Position numbers and translations under genes: made by a program. The notes beneath the pieces were generated by a model, which saw nothing but the letters and a program-made list of their open reading frames with translations, did no database searches and had not been told where the DNA came from. DNA of 64,000 nt. It comes from GCA-2731375 sp002731375 (GTDB taxonomy: Bacteria > Pseudomonadota > Alphaproteobacteria > GCA-2731375). Shown here in pieces: positions 44,537-53,589 of this stretch; positions within the stretch are counted from its first letter, which is position 1; each line of letters opens with the position of its first letter. Location: the NCBI GenBank assembly GCA_030752605.1, contig JASMDX010000017.1, positions 1 through 64,000 on the forward strand. Direction: 5' to 3'.

Positions 44537-45418
44537 TTGCCGAAAATTACTTCCGGTCCCGCCAGCCATATCTACTTCTCGCAACGCCTGCGTCTGCATT
44601 ACGTGGATTGGGGCAACGAGGGCGCGCCGCCCATGCTGTTGGTGCATGGCGGCCGGGATCATTGCCGTAACTGGGACTGGGTGGCGGAAGCCTTCCGCGA
44701 TGAATACCACATCATCGCGCCGGACCTGCGTGGCCACGGCGATAGCCAATGGAGCATGGGCGGTAGCTATACCATGCCCGAATATGTCTATGACATCGCC
44801 CATCTGGTGGATCAGAAGAACATGGCGCCGGTGACCATCCTCAGCCATTCCCTGGGCGGCATGATCAGCCTGCAATATGCCGGCCTGCATCCCGACAGCG
44901 TCAAAAGCATCACGGCTATTGAAGGTTTGGGTTCCTCACCGGCCAACCTGGCCAAGAATGCTGGCAAGACGATTGATACCCGCCTGAATGAATGGGCCGA
45001 GGAGTTGCGGAAACTGTCGGGCCGCACGCCGCGCCGCTATGCATCTCTTGAAAACGCCTTCAAGCGGATGCAGGATGAGAACCCGCACCTGACCGAGGAA
45101 CAGGCCCGGCATCTGACCGTGCATGGCGCCAACCAGAACGAGGACGGCACCTATAGCTGGAAGTTCGATAATTATGTCCGGATCTTCCGTCCCTATGGTT
45201 TGACCACCGACGATGTGCACCATTTATGGTCGCGCATTACCTGCCCGACGCTGCTGGTTCGCGGTACGGAAAGCTGGGCCACGGACCCAGCCCAGGATGG
45301 CCGTCTGGAAAGCTTCCAGAACGCCACCGTCGTCGCCATCGAAGGGGCCGGCCACTGGGCCCATCATGATAGGTTGGATGTGTTCTTGGACCACGTTCGG
45401 AAGCATCTGGCGAATTAG
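44537..45418 (+). CDS. Alpha/beta-fold hydrolase
   Basis: 293 residues starting at TTG 44537 with AGGGGATAG upstream. Nucleophile elbow SHSLGG near 97-102, oxyanion-side LLVHGGRDHCRNW near 35-47, PDLRGHGDS near 62-70, and a C-terminal GAGHWAHHD that supplies the His. The family includes esterases, haloalkane dehalogenase-like and C-C bond hydrolases; no feature decides the substrate. It follows asd and precedes an MFS gene whose start lies 70 bp downstream. Confidence 0.9.
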   Translation: MPKITSGPASHIYFSQRLRLHYVDWGNEGAPPMLLVHGGRDHCRNWDWVAEAFRDEYHIIAPDLRGHGDSQWSMGGSYTMPEYVYDIAHLVDQKNMAPVTILSHSLGGMISLQYAGLHPDSVKSITAIEGLGSSPANLAKNAGKTIDTRLNEWAEELRKLSGRTPRRYASLENAFKRMQDENPHLTEEQARHLTVHGANQNEDGTYSWKFDNYVRIFRPYGLTTDDVHHLWSRITCPTLLVRGTESWATDPAQDGRLESFQNATVVAIEGAGHWAHHDRLDVFLDHVRKHLAN

Positions 45419-45488
45419 CGGCCGCCAACGACCTCCCTTGGGTCTATTTCGTCTCTCGTTTTGGTTTTACGGTGGAAGGTGGTCTGAT

Positions 45489-46808
45489 GTGCTGCGGGTA
45501 ATTTCAGATAGTTGGGCGCTCTTTTTGGGCCTTGGCCTAATCATGCTGGGCAATGGTCTGCAGGGTTCGTTGCTCGGGTTGCGGGCCTCGATGGAGGGCT
45601 TCGATGTCACCACCACAGGGTTGGTGATGTCCGGCTATTTTATCGGCCTGTTGGCCGGCGCCGCAATCGTGCCGAAATTCGTCGCCAGGGTTGGCCATAT
45701 CCGCAGCTTCGGCGCCATGGCATCCCTGGCGTCCACCTCGATCCTGCTGCACGCGGTCATCATCGATCCATGGGTGTGGTGGACCATGCGCTTCGTTACC
45801 GGCGTTGCTTATGCGGGCCTGTATATCGTGGCGGAAAGCTGGCTTAACGATGCCTCGGAAAACGAAACCCGCGGACAGTTGCTCAGCTTTTATATGTTGA
45901 TTAGCCTGGGCGGCATGGCGGGCGGGCAGTTCATGTTGAATATCGCCTCTCCATCGTCCTATGAACTATTCGTGCTGATTTCGGTTTTTGTCAGTATTGC
46001 CGTCATTCCTATTCTGCTCTCGGTCAGCCGGGCGCCGGAATTCAACACATCTGAAACCGTGAGTGTTATCCAGCTTTTCAAGGTTTCGCCCCTGGGCGTT
46101 TTCGGCATGGGAGTGAATGGCGTCATGATGGGGGCGATCTTTGGCATGGCCGCCGTCTATGCCGCCGAGATTGGCCTTTCGGTGCGGGAAATATCCCTGT
46201 TCATGGGCGCCATCGTGCTGGGCGGGGCGTTTCTACAATATCCCATCGGCAAGGCTTCCGATGTCATCGGGCGCCGCCAGGTCATCATCGCCACCTGCGC
46301 CGCCGGCGTCGCGGTTGCCGTCATCGCACCGGGATTTGCTGGTCAATTCATGGCTAACAGCTGGTCTTCATATTTGGTGGTAGCCTTGATCGGCGGTCTG
46401 TCAACGCCGCTGTATGCATTATGTACCGCACATACCAATGACTACCTTAATCCCAGCCAGATGGTGGCGGCCAGCGGCGCTTTGGTGCTGACGGCGGCGG
46501 TCGGATCATCCCTGGGCGCGCCGATTGCGGCCTTGGCCATGGATCTGGTTGGACCGGACGGGTTTTTTCATACTATCGCGGGCGCCATGGCGCTGTTGTG
46601 CCTGTACGCCATCTGGCGCAGCCTGCGCCGGGATGCGGTGGCGGTGGAGGAAATGGGCGATTTTGTCGCCCTGGCACCCACGCCCATGAGCGCGGTCATG
46701 AACCCGGATATCGAACTGGAAGAAATAGTCACGGCCTCGGATACAGATGCCGAAGCGGTCCAGGAAAGCTTCGCCGAACTGGTCGACGACATCGAAGGTC
46801 AGGAATAG
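45489..46808 (+). CDS. MFS transporter (YcaD-like)
   Basis: 439 residues when started at GTG 45489, which has GGAAGGTGG ~9 nt upstream; the open frame reaches further upstream but only through the hydrolase gene. Twelve hydrophobic segments are expected. Segment 1 contains GLGLIMLGNGLQGSLLGLR and loop 2-3 has KFVARVGHIRS, a variant of the MFS GxxxDrxGrr motif. SDVIGRRQV is the matching loop in the second half. The ~60-residue acidic cytoplasmic tail is unusual. Substrate unknown. Confidence 0.88.
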   Translation: MLRVISDSWALFLGLGLIMLGNGLQGSLLGLRASMEGFDVTTTGLVMSGYFIGLLAGAAIVPKFVARVGHIRSFGAMASLASTSILLHAVIIDPWVWWTMRFVTGVAYAGLYIVAESWLNDASENETRGQLLSFYMLISLGGMAGGQFMLNIASPSSYELFVLISVFVSIAVIPILLSVSRAPEFNTSETVSVIQLFKVSPLGVFGMGVNGVMMGAIFGMAAVYAAEIGLSVREISLFMGAIVLGGAFLQYPIGKASDVIGRRQVIIATCAAGVAVAVIAPGFAGQFMANSWSSYLVVALIGGLSTPLYALCTAHTNDYLNPSQMVAASGALVLTAAVGSSLGAPIAALAMDLVGPDGFFHTIAGAMALLCLYAIWRSLRRDAVAVEEMGDFVALAPTPMSAVMNPDIELEEIVTASDTDAEAVQESFAELVDDIEGQE

Positions 46809-47301
46809 TGGGGGAGCAGGCTTACACTTTCTGGCGTTGAGCTTTGCGCTGTTGCTGCCTCACATCTTCAACGATAGAGATGAAGCGCCAAGGCCGTGAC
46901 CGGGGGTCTCCGCGATAACGATCCGACGCAATTCGGCGATGGAATCGCCACACAATTGCAGGAACTGTGGGATCAGGCCAAGGGTCGTATCACCAAAGTC
47001 CGCCTTGCACAATGTCTCGAGGACGTTCGCGGTTTCCTGAACCTTTGTCGCGCCGAACTGGCTGAGAACACCGTTCAGTGCCTGATTTTGCCGCCTCGAT
47101 ACTTCTTATTTCAGCCGATTCAGGACTGCCCGCCATTACTACTCCCTCCGTCGCCGTGCAACGTGCGCGCATAACCAGCGCCGGGATGATCATCAACAAT
47201 TAGCGCAAGCGACCCAGCGACGGCATCTATAGTATTTGGGTAGGTAAAGGTATTGCTAAAATTAGCCAAAAAAATATGGCCTGAACAGCATTGCGGGATA
47301 T
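46809..47301. other. Decayed non-coding stretch with a 77-codon minus-strand open frame
   Basis: No intact gene found. On the minus strand 47102-46860 one frame stays open for 80 codons and reads like protein (EVSRRQNQALNGVLSQFGAT, later SIAELRRIVIAETPG), but has an upstream TAA and no start. The phrase LRRIVIAE resembles C-terminal parts of TetR-type regulators, but I cannot assign it. The remainder up to 47301 shows only short frames. Confidence 0.3.
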
Positions 47302-47476
47302 TCAAGTCTGCTGAGTATCAAGTGGTTCGAAATTGATGACCACGCGATGCCTCGTTGCCTTGGCTATGCGGTTGAGAGTGCGCGTCGACGGCTTTTCCTT
47401 GCCGCCCTCCAGCCGTGCGATATAGGCCTGGGAGGGGCCCATTTTTTTTGGTCAATTCCTTCAGAGTCAGTTCGCG
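47302..47476 (-). pseudogene. XRE-type HTH regulator/antitoxin fragment with a frameshift in an A8 run
   Basis: The minus strand reads RELTLKELTKK, then, after removing one A from the eight-A run at 47442-47449, GPSQAYIARLEGGKEKPSTR and TLNRIAKATRHRVVINFEPLD before TGA at 47302. This is a textbook XRE/HTH_3 domain of the HigA/antitoxin type. An in-frame TAA just upstream and the frameshift break it. A 46-residue ORF from ATG 47442, with AAGGA upstream, could still be translated but lacks the first helices. No toxin gene is visible. Confidence 0.7.
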
Positions 47477-47512
47477 TTAATGCACCCGTTTTATGCGAAC
47501 ATTCTAGCAAAA

Positions 47513-49126
47513 TTAAGCTGCCGTGCCCATTCTGACTGGTGCTGCCCGGGTGCCGGAGCCGCGCTGCGGGACCTTAGACAATGCGAAGCCTTGCTGGTGG
47601 CTGGCTTTGGTGATTACCGTGACTTTCCACATGATGCCTCCGGCCACGGCACCTAGGCCCGCCAAGGTGGTGACCAGGGGCTGCGTGGGCCACAGGCCGA
47701 GAAAAGCGGCGAAGCCAAGCAATGGCAGGGCGTGGCCGATCAGGCGCAGGGGTAGGTTGATGGCGGCCAGGACATTGCGCGGCATGGGGCCGATGCCGTT
47801 GCTGGCGGCGTTGGTGAAATAGTTGCGCCACAGGATGGCGTTGATCACGGCAAGGGCGCCGCCCATGCCCGCCGCCAGGGGGGCGACTGAGTGCATCGCC
47901 GGATGCAGGGTGGCGGAGATCGCCAGCAGGCCCGCTCCTTCCAGCAAACCCGTGGCGATCAGCATCCAGGGCATCAACGGCGCGCGCCAGGCGGGGATAC
48001 CCTTGCCCGCCGGCAGAATGCGTGCCTGGCAATACAGGAACGCCGCCGCCTCGATCACTAGCAACAGATGCAGAATGCCCACTGGCCATAGCAGATCCAG
48101 CAGTAGGGTGGGATAGAACAGCGCCACCACATAGGTCTCCCGTGTCATCCAGGATGTTTGCGGACGCAGCAGCACGTTGAGGAAGCGCAGCTTGCGGGCG
48201 ATTTCCAGGAATACGAAGAACAAGCCCATGGCCATGCCCGCGCCGGCCACCACGTTGACGCCGACCAGAGCACCCTCGGATATGCCGCCCAGCAAATAGG
48301 CCAGCCAGGCCGTGATGATCAGCCCCGTGCTCATGCCGCCCAGGATAAAATTCATCGCCGCGCGCATGTCCCAGAATTTTTGCACCTTGCCGACTAGGGC
48401 ATTGGCCGGGTCCTGCAGGGCCAACTCGTCCACGTCGTCCGTCGTGCGTTCCCGCCCCGGCATGCTGTTCGGCAGGCCATAGAGGTATTTGACCTGCGGG
48501 TCGTTGCCCAGCTCCGCATGCATCTGCACACTGTTGTCTTCACTGGTTAGCCGAGAAACGTTGCTGTCGGGATCATTGAAATCGCCGAAATGAATCGCCG
48601 TGGCAATGCAGGCATTGGCGCAGGCCGGCGTTGCCTCCGGGTCCACGCCGGGCGTCAGGCCATATGCCAGGCCGCTATCCACGTGCTCCACACAAAAGGT
48701 ACATTTGTTGGCGACGCCGACGCGGTCGGCATGCGCGACCTGGGTTTCCTGGGCCGTGGGCTGGCCGTAGTACCATTTTTGCTCGTGCGCGATGTTGCGG
48801 GCCTGATAGGGGCAGGCTACGGCGCAATAGCCGCAACCGATGCACAAATCGTAATCCATTGTGACCAGGCCGTCGGCCCGTTGCTTGGTGGCGCCCGTGG
48901 GGCAGACCGGCACGCAGGACGGCTCGGCGCAATGCTGACAGCCCGTGACCATGAACAGACGTTCCACGTTAGGGAAAGTTCCCAGCTCCACATCGATCAC
49001 ACGGCGCCACTGTACGCCGGGCGGGGTGTCATTGGAATGCTTGCAGGCGATGGTACAGGTTTGGCAACCGACACAGCTGTTCAGGTCGATCACCATCCCG
49101 AAACGCTTACTGGATAGATCGTTCAC
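47513..49126 (-). CDS. Fused four-cluster ferredoxin / NrfD-DmsC-type membrane anchor subunit
   Basis: 537 residues from GTG 49126, which overlaps the molybdoenzyme stop by 4 bp and has GGAG upstream. Residues ~1-205 are a DmsB/NrfC-like electron-transfer domain with Cys blocks CVGCQTCTIACK, CQHCAEPSCVPVCPTGA and CIGCGYCAVACPY, plus CTFC with a later CANAC. Residues ~240-520 hold about eight hydrophobic helices in the NrfD/DmsC style (LGGMSTGLIITAWLAYLLGG first). These two parts are usually separate proteins. It would carry electrons between the catalytic subunit and the quinone pool. Confidence 0.88.
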   Translation of the reverse strand: MNDLSSKRFGMVIDLNSCVGCQTCTIACKHSNDTPPGVQWRRVIDVELGTFPNVERLFMVTGCQHCAEPSCVPVCPTGATKQRADGLVTMDYDLCIGCGYCAVACPYQARNIAHEQKWYYGQPTAQETQVAHADRVGVANKCTFCVEHVDSGLAYGLTPGVDPEATPACANACIATAIHFGDFNDPDSNVSRLTSEDNSVQMHAELGNDPQVKYLYGLPNSMPGRERTTDDVDELALQDPANALVGKVQKFWDMRAAMNFILGGMSTGLIITAWLAYLLGGISEGALVGVNVVAGAGMAMGLFFVFLEIARKLRFLNVLLRPQTSWMTRETYVVALFYPTLLLDLLWPVGILHLLLVIEAAAFLYCQARILPAGKGIPAWRAPLMPWMLIATGLLEGAGLLAISATLHPAMHSVAPLAAGMGGALAVINAILWRNYFTNAASNGIGPMPRNVLAAINLPLRLIGHALPLLGFAAFLGLWPTQPLVTTLAGLGAVAGGIMWKVTVITKASHQQGFALSKVPQRGSGTRAAPVRMGTAA

Positions 49127-51870
49127 GAGCCGGTTCTCCGCAGCCTGAGATCCTTGCTGATCTTGACCCGCACGATGTCCGAGCCGCTGCCTGTGCCGTC
49201 TGTCAGTGACAAGGCGATATCCGTTACTGAATTCAGGCTGGGCAGGTTCAGATCCTTGGCGAAGGGCGTCGCCCAATGATCGAATTGGCCGATCATCAAA
49301 ACCGTATCCGGGCGGATGCCGTGACGCAGCACGGCGTTGCCGTGGGTGATGCCCGTGGCGGATTCAATCACCACCGGGTCGCCTTGGTTGATGCCCATTT
49401 TCTGGGCCGACTGCATGTTCATGACAATGCCAGAATGACCGGCGACATTCTCCGCCACTTCATAGATCAGCGGTAAGCCCACATTGGCACCCCAGGCGTA
49501 TTGCATGCTGCGCGCGGTCAGGGCCCAAAACGGATAATCGTCCGGCTCCTTGCCCATCTCGCGGACATAGTTGGTCCAGATTTCGGGGAAGGATTCGTAC
49601 TTTGGCAGTGGATCGTAATCCTCCAACTGGCCATCCCACCATTCCACGCCGACCTCGTGCAGGCGGTTGGCCAGTTGCACGCCGTGGCGCTTAATACGTT
49701 CCTGGTAGGGCAGCTCAAATCGGATGCCCCGGTCCTTCATATAGGGGTAGAGGTACCATTCGCGCTGGGCGAAATCGCGTAGCATGTAGCCGTTTTCCTT
49801 GAACCAGGCGAGATCGTGGACTTCCTCGCCATTGGATAGATCGTGGCTGGCGGCCTTGGCGATACGGTCCCAGATCTCCTCGACGCCATAGGCCACGTCT
49901 CCGTCCAGGCTGTAGTCGAACTGGTTGTTGACCAGCTTCATGCCGGCGGCGCCCTTGTTGATGGCCATGTTGTATTCGCCCAGGATACCGACGCGCTGGC
50001 AAATCTCGGTGGCGATATCGGTCATGTCCATGGCATCAACCACGGGCTCCACCGCTGGCTGACGGATCATCCAGCCCTGATGCTTCCAGAACTGCTCGCC
50101 CGAGCCCGTGCCGCCGATGCGGCTGAGCTGTAGGCTTTCCAGATCCGTCGCTTCCGGCAGCACGATGTCGGCCATATGGTTGGTTTCATCTCTGGTGTAG
50201 GCGAAGGACAGCGTGAAGGGAAATTCCGCGATACGCTCGGCGATTTCCGGGGCGTTCCAGGACGATATGGCTGGGTTGGTGCGGTAACAGATCCACATAT
50301 CGGGCAGGGTCGGACGCGGCCAATTGTCTGGCGCCTTCTTTTGGAACAGCCAGGGCAGATGGGCCGGGCCCAACGCCGGCGCCCAGGGCGAAGAGGAAGA
50401 TAGCGGCACCAGGGAGTTATAGCCGTTGCGGATGCGCGGCTGGCTGGACCAGCCTTCTTTCGAGGTGTCGTTGAAGGGGAAGTCCATGATGCCGTCGCGG
50501 CTGGAGATGGCACTTAGATGCTTGTTGTTGGCCGGCCGGTTTAGGCGCACCTTGGTTCCCAGGTTCGATCCGGGTACTTCGATGGCGCCAACCAGGACGC
50601 TTAACAAGGTCCGGGCCCAGACCGCGTGATAGCCGCCTGGTCCGTTGTTGACGCTCTTACCCAGGGCCACGCCGACCGGGCGCAGGGGCAGCATTTCGCC
50701 CTCGATCTCGATCATTTCGCCCACCCGCGCATGGGCCACGAACTCATCACCCACACGCCGGATGGTTTCCGCCGGCACGTCGCACTCCGCCTCGGCCCAA
50801 TCCGGCGTGTATTCCTCCATATGATCCAGAAGTACCTGGAAGGCGGGCTTCACCTCCACGCCATCGTGGCGCCAAGCCTCTTCATCGGCGCCCAGTTCCA
50901 AACCCGTGACCTTGAAACAGCCGTCCAGGGCAGGATCTTCAATATTGGCATCGAACGGCTTTGCCTGGCCGTCGGCCCGATCCCAGATCAGCGGTTTTTC
51001 TGTGCTGGGTTCGCGCATGTAATAGCCGTTTGGTCCCACCAGATAGGGCGAGGTGGTATCTTCTTTCAGGAAACGGACATCGCAGACCTCGGCCCAGTCC
51101 CGCTCCTTGATGATGCGGTGAATGACAGCGAACAGAAACGCCGCGTCGGTCTTGGCCTTGATGGGCACCCATTCCGCCGACATCGCACCCGTCACCGACA
51201 GATGCGGCTCTACCATGACGCGTTTCAAACCGCGCCGGCGTGCCTCAGCGCCGCGCCTGACGCCCGTGGCGCCGCCAGAGGCATCCACGTTTTTGCCGCA
51301 GTTAATGACGTATTCGCAATAGGGGCTGTCGACCTCCAGGGTAAAGGCGCGCTGCCACAACTCCCCATACAGATGTTCCGAGTGATAGCACTTCACCCCC
51401 TGGCCAGCGCCAAAGCCAAGGTCCGCCGGGCCCCAGGCCGCCAGAACAGCGGGGAAGCTGCCCATGAACCGGGTTGGCGTACCGCCGCCGCCGAAACTGA
51501 CTGCCAGGCGCGGATAGCCCGAATTATCCTTCAGCCCCTTGGCGCGGATTTCCTTCATCTTGGCCGCGACCGTATCCAGGGCCTCATCCCAGCTGATGGG
51601 CACGAAGCCTGGATCTTCGTTGCGGCCTTTCTTCGGGTTGGTCCGCTTCATGGGCTGACTGACCCGGTTCGGATTGTAGGTTTTCTGCACCAGGCCATAG
51701 GCCTTCACGCATGGCGTACCCTGACCCGGATGCTGGCCGCAGATATTCAGGTTGGGTTCGATCCGCACCGCGACGCCGTTCTCGACCTCGACCTTGATCA
51801 GGTCCGGCCCTGAAACGCATTGGAAACAATAGGTCGGAACTTTTTTGTTTTCCGGCTTCGAACTGGTCAT
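49123..51870 (-). CDS. Cytoplasmic molybdopterin oxidoreductase catalytic subunit (PadB-like candidate)
   Basis: 915 residues from ATG 51870 (AAAGG 9 nt upstream; ATG 51879 sits on that site). DMSO-reductase superfamily: Fe4S4 domain at the start, cofactor domains (GGGGTPTRFMGSF near 107, GQGVKCYHSEHLYGE near 134-148 with a candidate Mo-ligating Cys), and a C-terminal Mopterin-binding domain with VVIESATGITHG. The N-terminal cluster is unusual: CFQC, then NIC and GTPC, without the third Cys at x3. No Tat or Sec signal precedes it, so it faces the cytoplasm. Phenylacetyl-CoA:acceptor oxidoreductase (PadB) is my best analogy; SoeA-like sulfite dehydrogenase is another. Confidence 0.82.
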   Translation of the reverse strand: MTSSKPENKKVPTYCFQCVSGPDLIKVEVENGVAVRIEPNLNICGQHPGQGTPCVKAYGLVQKTYNPNRVSQPMKRTNPKKGRNEDPGFVPISWDEALDTVAAKMKEIRAKGLKDNSGYPRLAVSFGGGGTPTRFMGSFPAVLAAWGPADLGFGAGQGVKCYHSEHLYGELWQRAFTLEVDSPYCEYVINCGKNVDASGGATGVRRGAEARRRGLKRVMVEPHLSVTGAMSAEWVPIKAKTDAAFLFAVIHRIIKERDWAEVCDVRFLKEDTTSPYLVGPNGYYMREPSTEKPLIWDRADGQAKPFDANIEDPALDGCFKVTGLELGADEEAWRHDGVEVKPAFQVLLDHMEEYTPDWAEAECDVPAETIRRVGDEFVAHARVGEMIEIEGEMLPLRPVGVALGKSVNNGPGGYHAVWARTLLSVLVGAIEVPGSNLGTKVRLNRPANNKHLSAISSRDGIMDFPFNDTSKEGWSSQPRIRNGYNSLVPLSSSSPWAPALGPAHLPWLFQKKAPDNWPRPTLPDMWICYRTNPAISSWNAPEIAERIAEFPFTLSFAYTRDETNHMADIVLPEATDLESLQLSRIGGTGSGEQFWKHQGWMIRQPAVEPVVDAMDMTDIATEICQRVGILGEYNMAINKGAAGMKLVNNQFDYSLDGDVAYGVEEIWDRIAKAASHDLSNGEEVHDLAWFKENGYMLRDFAQREWYLYPYMKDRGIRFELPYQERIKRHGVQLANRLHEVGVEWWDGQLEDYDPLPKYESFPEIWTNYVREMGKEPDDYPFWALTARSMQYAWGANVGLPLIYEVAENVAGHSGIVMNMQSAQKMGINQGDPVVIESATGITHGNAVLRHGIRPDTVLMIGQFDHWATPFAKDLNLPSLNSVTDIALSLTDGTGSGSDIVRVKISKDLRLRRTGS

Positions 51871-51989
51871 GCGGCGCATCCTTTAATGAGGCTCGTCGGA
51901 CAATACGCTATCACGGGCTATTCATGGAACGCAAAGCGCGGCTACAATCGGCTAACATTGAATAAGAAGATTTGTTGGAGGAGCGGACC

Positions 51990-53156
51990 TTGTCAGGTGG
52001 AAATATGGTCATTGCCGGCTATTCGGAAACAGCGGTGGAATTTCGCAGCGGGCGCAGCGCTTATGACTTCGCGGGCGAGGCCTTTGCCGCCTTGCTCGGT
52101 TCAACCGGCGTGGACATCGCCCAGATTGATGGTCTGTCCGTCACGGTGCCGTTGAGCGAATGCGCCAATCCGTTCTTCGCTGTATACATGACCGAGGCCC
52201 TGGGCCTGTCGCCGACCTGGCTGAATTATGGCGGCATGGGGGGGTGTTCGGCTACCGGCGGGGTGGCCCGTGCCACGGCCGCGATTCGCGAAGGCCAGTG
52301 CGAAGTCGCCGTGGTGTTGTCGGCGGATGCGCCCAGCACCAATTGGGGCGCCAATTACGGGGCCTGGCGCGGCGAGTTTCAGGATCCGGTGGGTGTGCTG
52401 GGCCCGCCCTCCGCATTCGGTCTGTTGATGAGCCGCTATCAACATCAATACGGCCTAAACTACGAGGCCTTGGCCAAGATCGCTATCGCCCAGCGGGAAG
52501 GCGGCCTGATGAATGACAACGCCTTCGAAAAGCTGAAAAAGCCGCTGACGGTTGAAGATTACATGAACTCCCGCATGATCGCCGATCCGTTGCGGTTGCT
52601 GGATTGCGTCATGTTCTGCGATGGCGGCAACGCCTTTCTGGTGACGTCCGAGGCCAAGGCCAGAGAACTTGGCATCGAGAAAATGGTGCGGCCCACGGCC
52701 TATGCCGAGGTGACCAATTTCAAGGGCGCCGACCCGGTGGCGGATATCACCGAAACCGGCTTCTCCGTGCTGGCGCCCGAGGTGTTCGGTAAATCGGGTC
52801 TGAAGCCCGGTGATATCGGCAGTTTCCAGCCCTACGATGATTTCACCATCGCGGTAATGATGCAGATGGAGGATTTCGGATTCTGCGAAAAGGGCAAAGG
52901 CAGTGACTATGTCATGGCGACGGATCTGTCGTGCAAAGGCGACCTGCCCCTAAACACAGGCGGCGGTCAGCTTTCCGCTGGACAGCCAGGACTAGCCAGT
53001 GGCGGTCTGAACCTGGCCGAGGCGGTACGCCAGATGTTCGGCGAGGCCGGCGCGCGCCAGGTCGCCAATACCCAGAACGCACTGGTCACTGGGATTGGTG
53101 TTATTCCCTACGCCCGCAACTGGGGCACATCCACCGCGATGATCTTGGAGACCTAG
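51990..53156 (+). CDS. Thiolase-like protein (SCP-x type) with altered catalytic residues
   Basis: 388 residues from TTG 51990 (GGAGGAG upstream). Thiolase fold with a candidate nucleophile Cys in GMGGCSATGGVARA near 86, at the normal place. The usual GHP His motif instead reads SAGQPGLAS (Gln for His), and the C-terminal Cys/His loop is VTGIGVI, lacking both. These changes argue against ordinary acetyl transfer. It is followed after 1 bp by its DUF35 partner. First gene of a five-gene operon with UbiD and a thiamine-diphosphate enzyme. Divergent from the molybdoenzyme across 119 bp. Confidence 0.85.
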   Translation: MSGGNMVIAGYSETAVEFRSGRSAYDFAGEAFAALLGSTGVDIAQIDGLSVTVPLSECANPFFAVYMTEALGLSPTWLNYGGMGGCSATGGVARATAAIREGQCEVAVVLSADAPSTNWGANYGAWRGEFQDPVGVLGPPSAFGLLMSRYQHQYGLNYEALAKIAIAQREGGLMNDNAFEKLKKPLTVEDYMNSRMIADPLRLLDCVMFCDGGNAFLVTSEAKARELGIEKMVRPTAYAEVTNFKGADPVADITETGFSVLAPEVFGKSGLKPGDIGSFQPYDDFTIAVMMQMEDFGFCEKGKGSDYVMATDLSCKGDLPLNTGGGQLSAGQPGLASGGLNLAEAVRQMFGEAGARQVANTQNALVTGIGVIPYARNWGTSTAMILET

Positions 53157-53157
53157 G

Positions 53158-53583
53158 ATGTCAGACGAACAAATCAAACCCCGCCCCACCCCCAAGGCTA
53201 ATCGCTTCGTCGATACGGAGGCGTTTTGGCAAGGCACCAGGAATAGCGAATTGATGCTGCAATACTGCCCGGACACAAAACAGTACCAACATTATCCCAG
53301 GCCCATCAGCCTCTATACGGGCAAGCGTAACCTGGAATGGCGCAAGGTGGCTGGTACTGGCACCGTATACGCTTGTACAACCGTGAGGGTGCTGGGCCCC
53401 GGACTGGAAGGGCGGTTGCCATTGTCCGTGGTGACGGTGGAGTTGGACGAAGGTGCGCGCATCCTGGGTAATGTTCTGAATGTGGAACCCGATGCGGTCG
53501 CCATCGGACAGCGGGTGGAGCTGGCCTGGGATGCCATCAATGAAGACACCGCCTATCCGGCCTTTAACGTAGTTGGGGTATAG
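53158..53583 (+). CDS. DUF35 OB-fold protein with degenerate zinc ribbon
   Basis: 141 residues, 1 bp after the thiolase-like gene. The layout is that of DUF35 proteins: an N-terminal helix (FVDTEAFWQGTRNSELMLQY), a ribbon region, and an OB fold ending AFNVVGV. But the ribbon keeps only one Cys (YCPDTKQYQHYPRP) out of four, so zinc is probably not bound. It likely acts as the acyl-CoA-binding partner of the thiolase-like protein. Confidence 0.82.
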   Translation: MSDEQIKPRPTPKANRFVDTEAFWQGTRNSELMLQYCPDTKQYQHYPRPISLYTGKRNLEWRKVAGTGTVYACTTVRVLGPGLEGRLPLSVVTVELDEGARILGNVLNVEPDAVAIGQRVELAWDAINEDTAYPAFNVVGV

Positions 53584-53589
53584 GGCGCC

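Noticed and set aside
45213..45488. 531-residue upstream-extended version of the MFS transporter
   Set aside because: The extension lies in the alpha/beta hydrolase gene and is basic, Trp/Arg-rich shadow; GTG 45489 has a good ribosome site.
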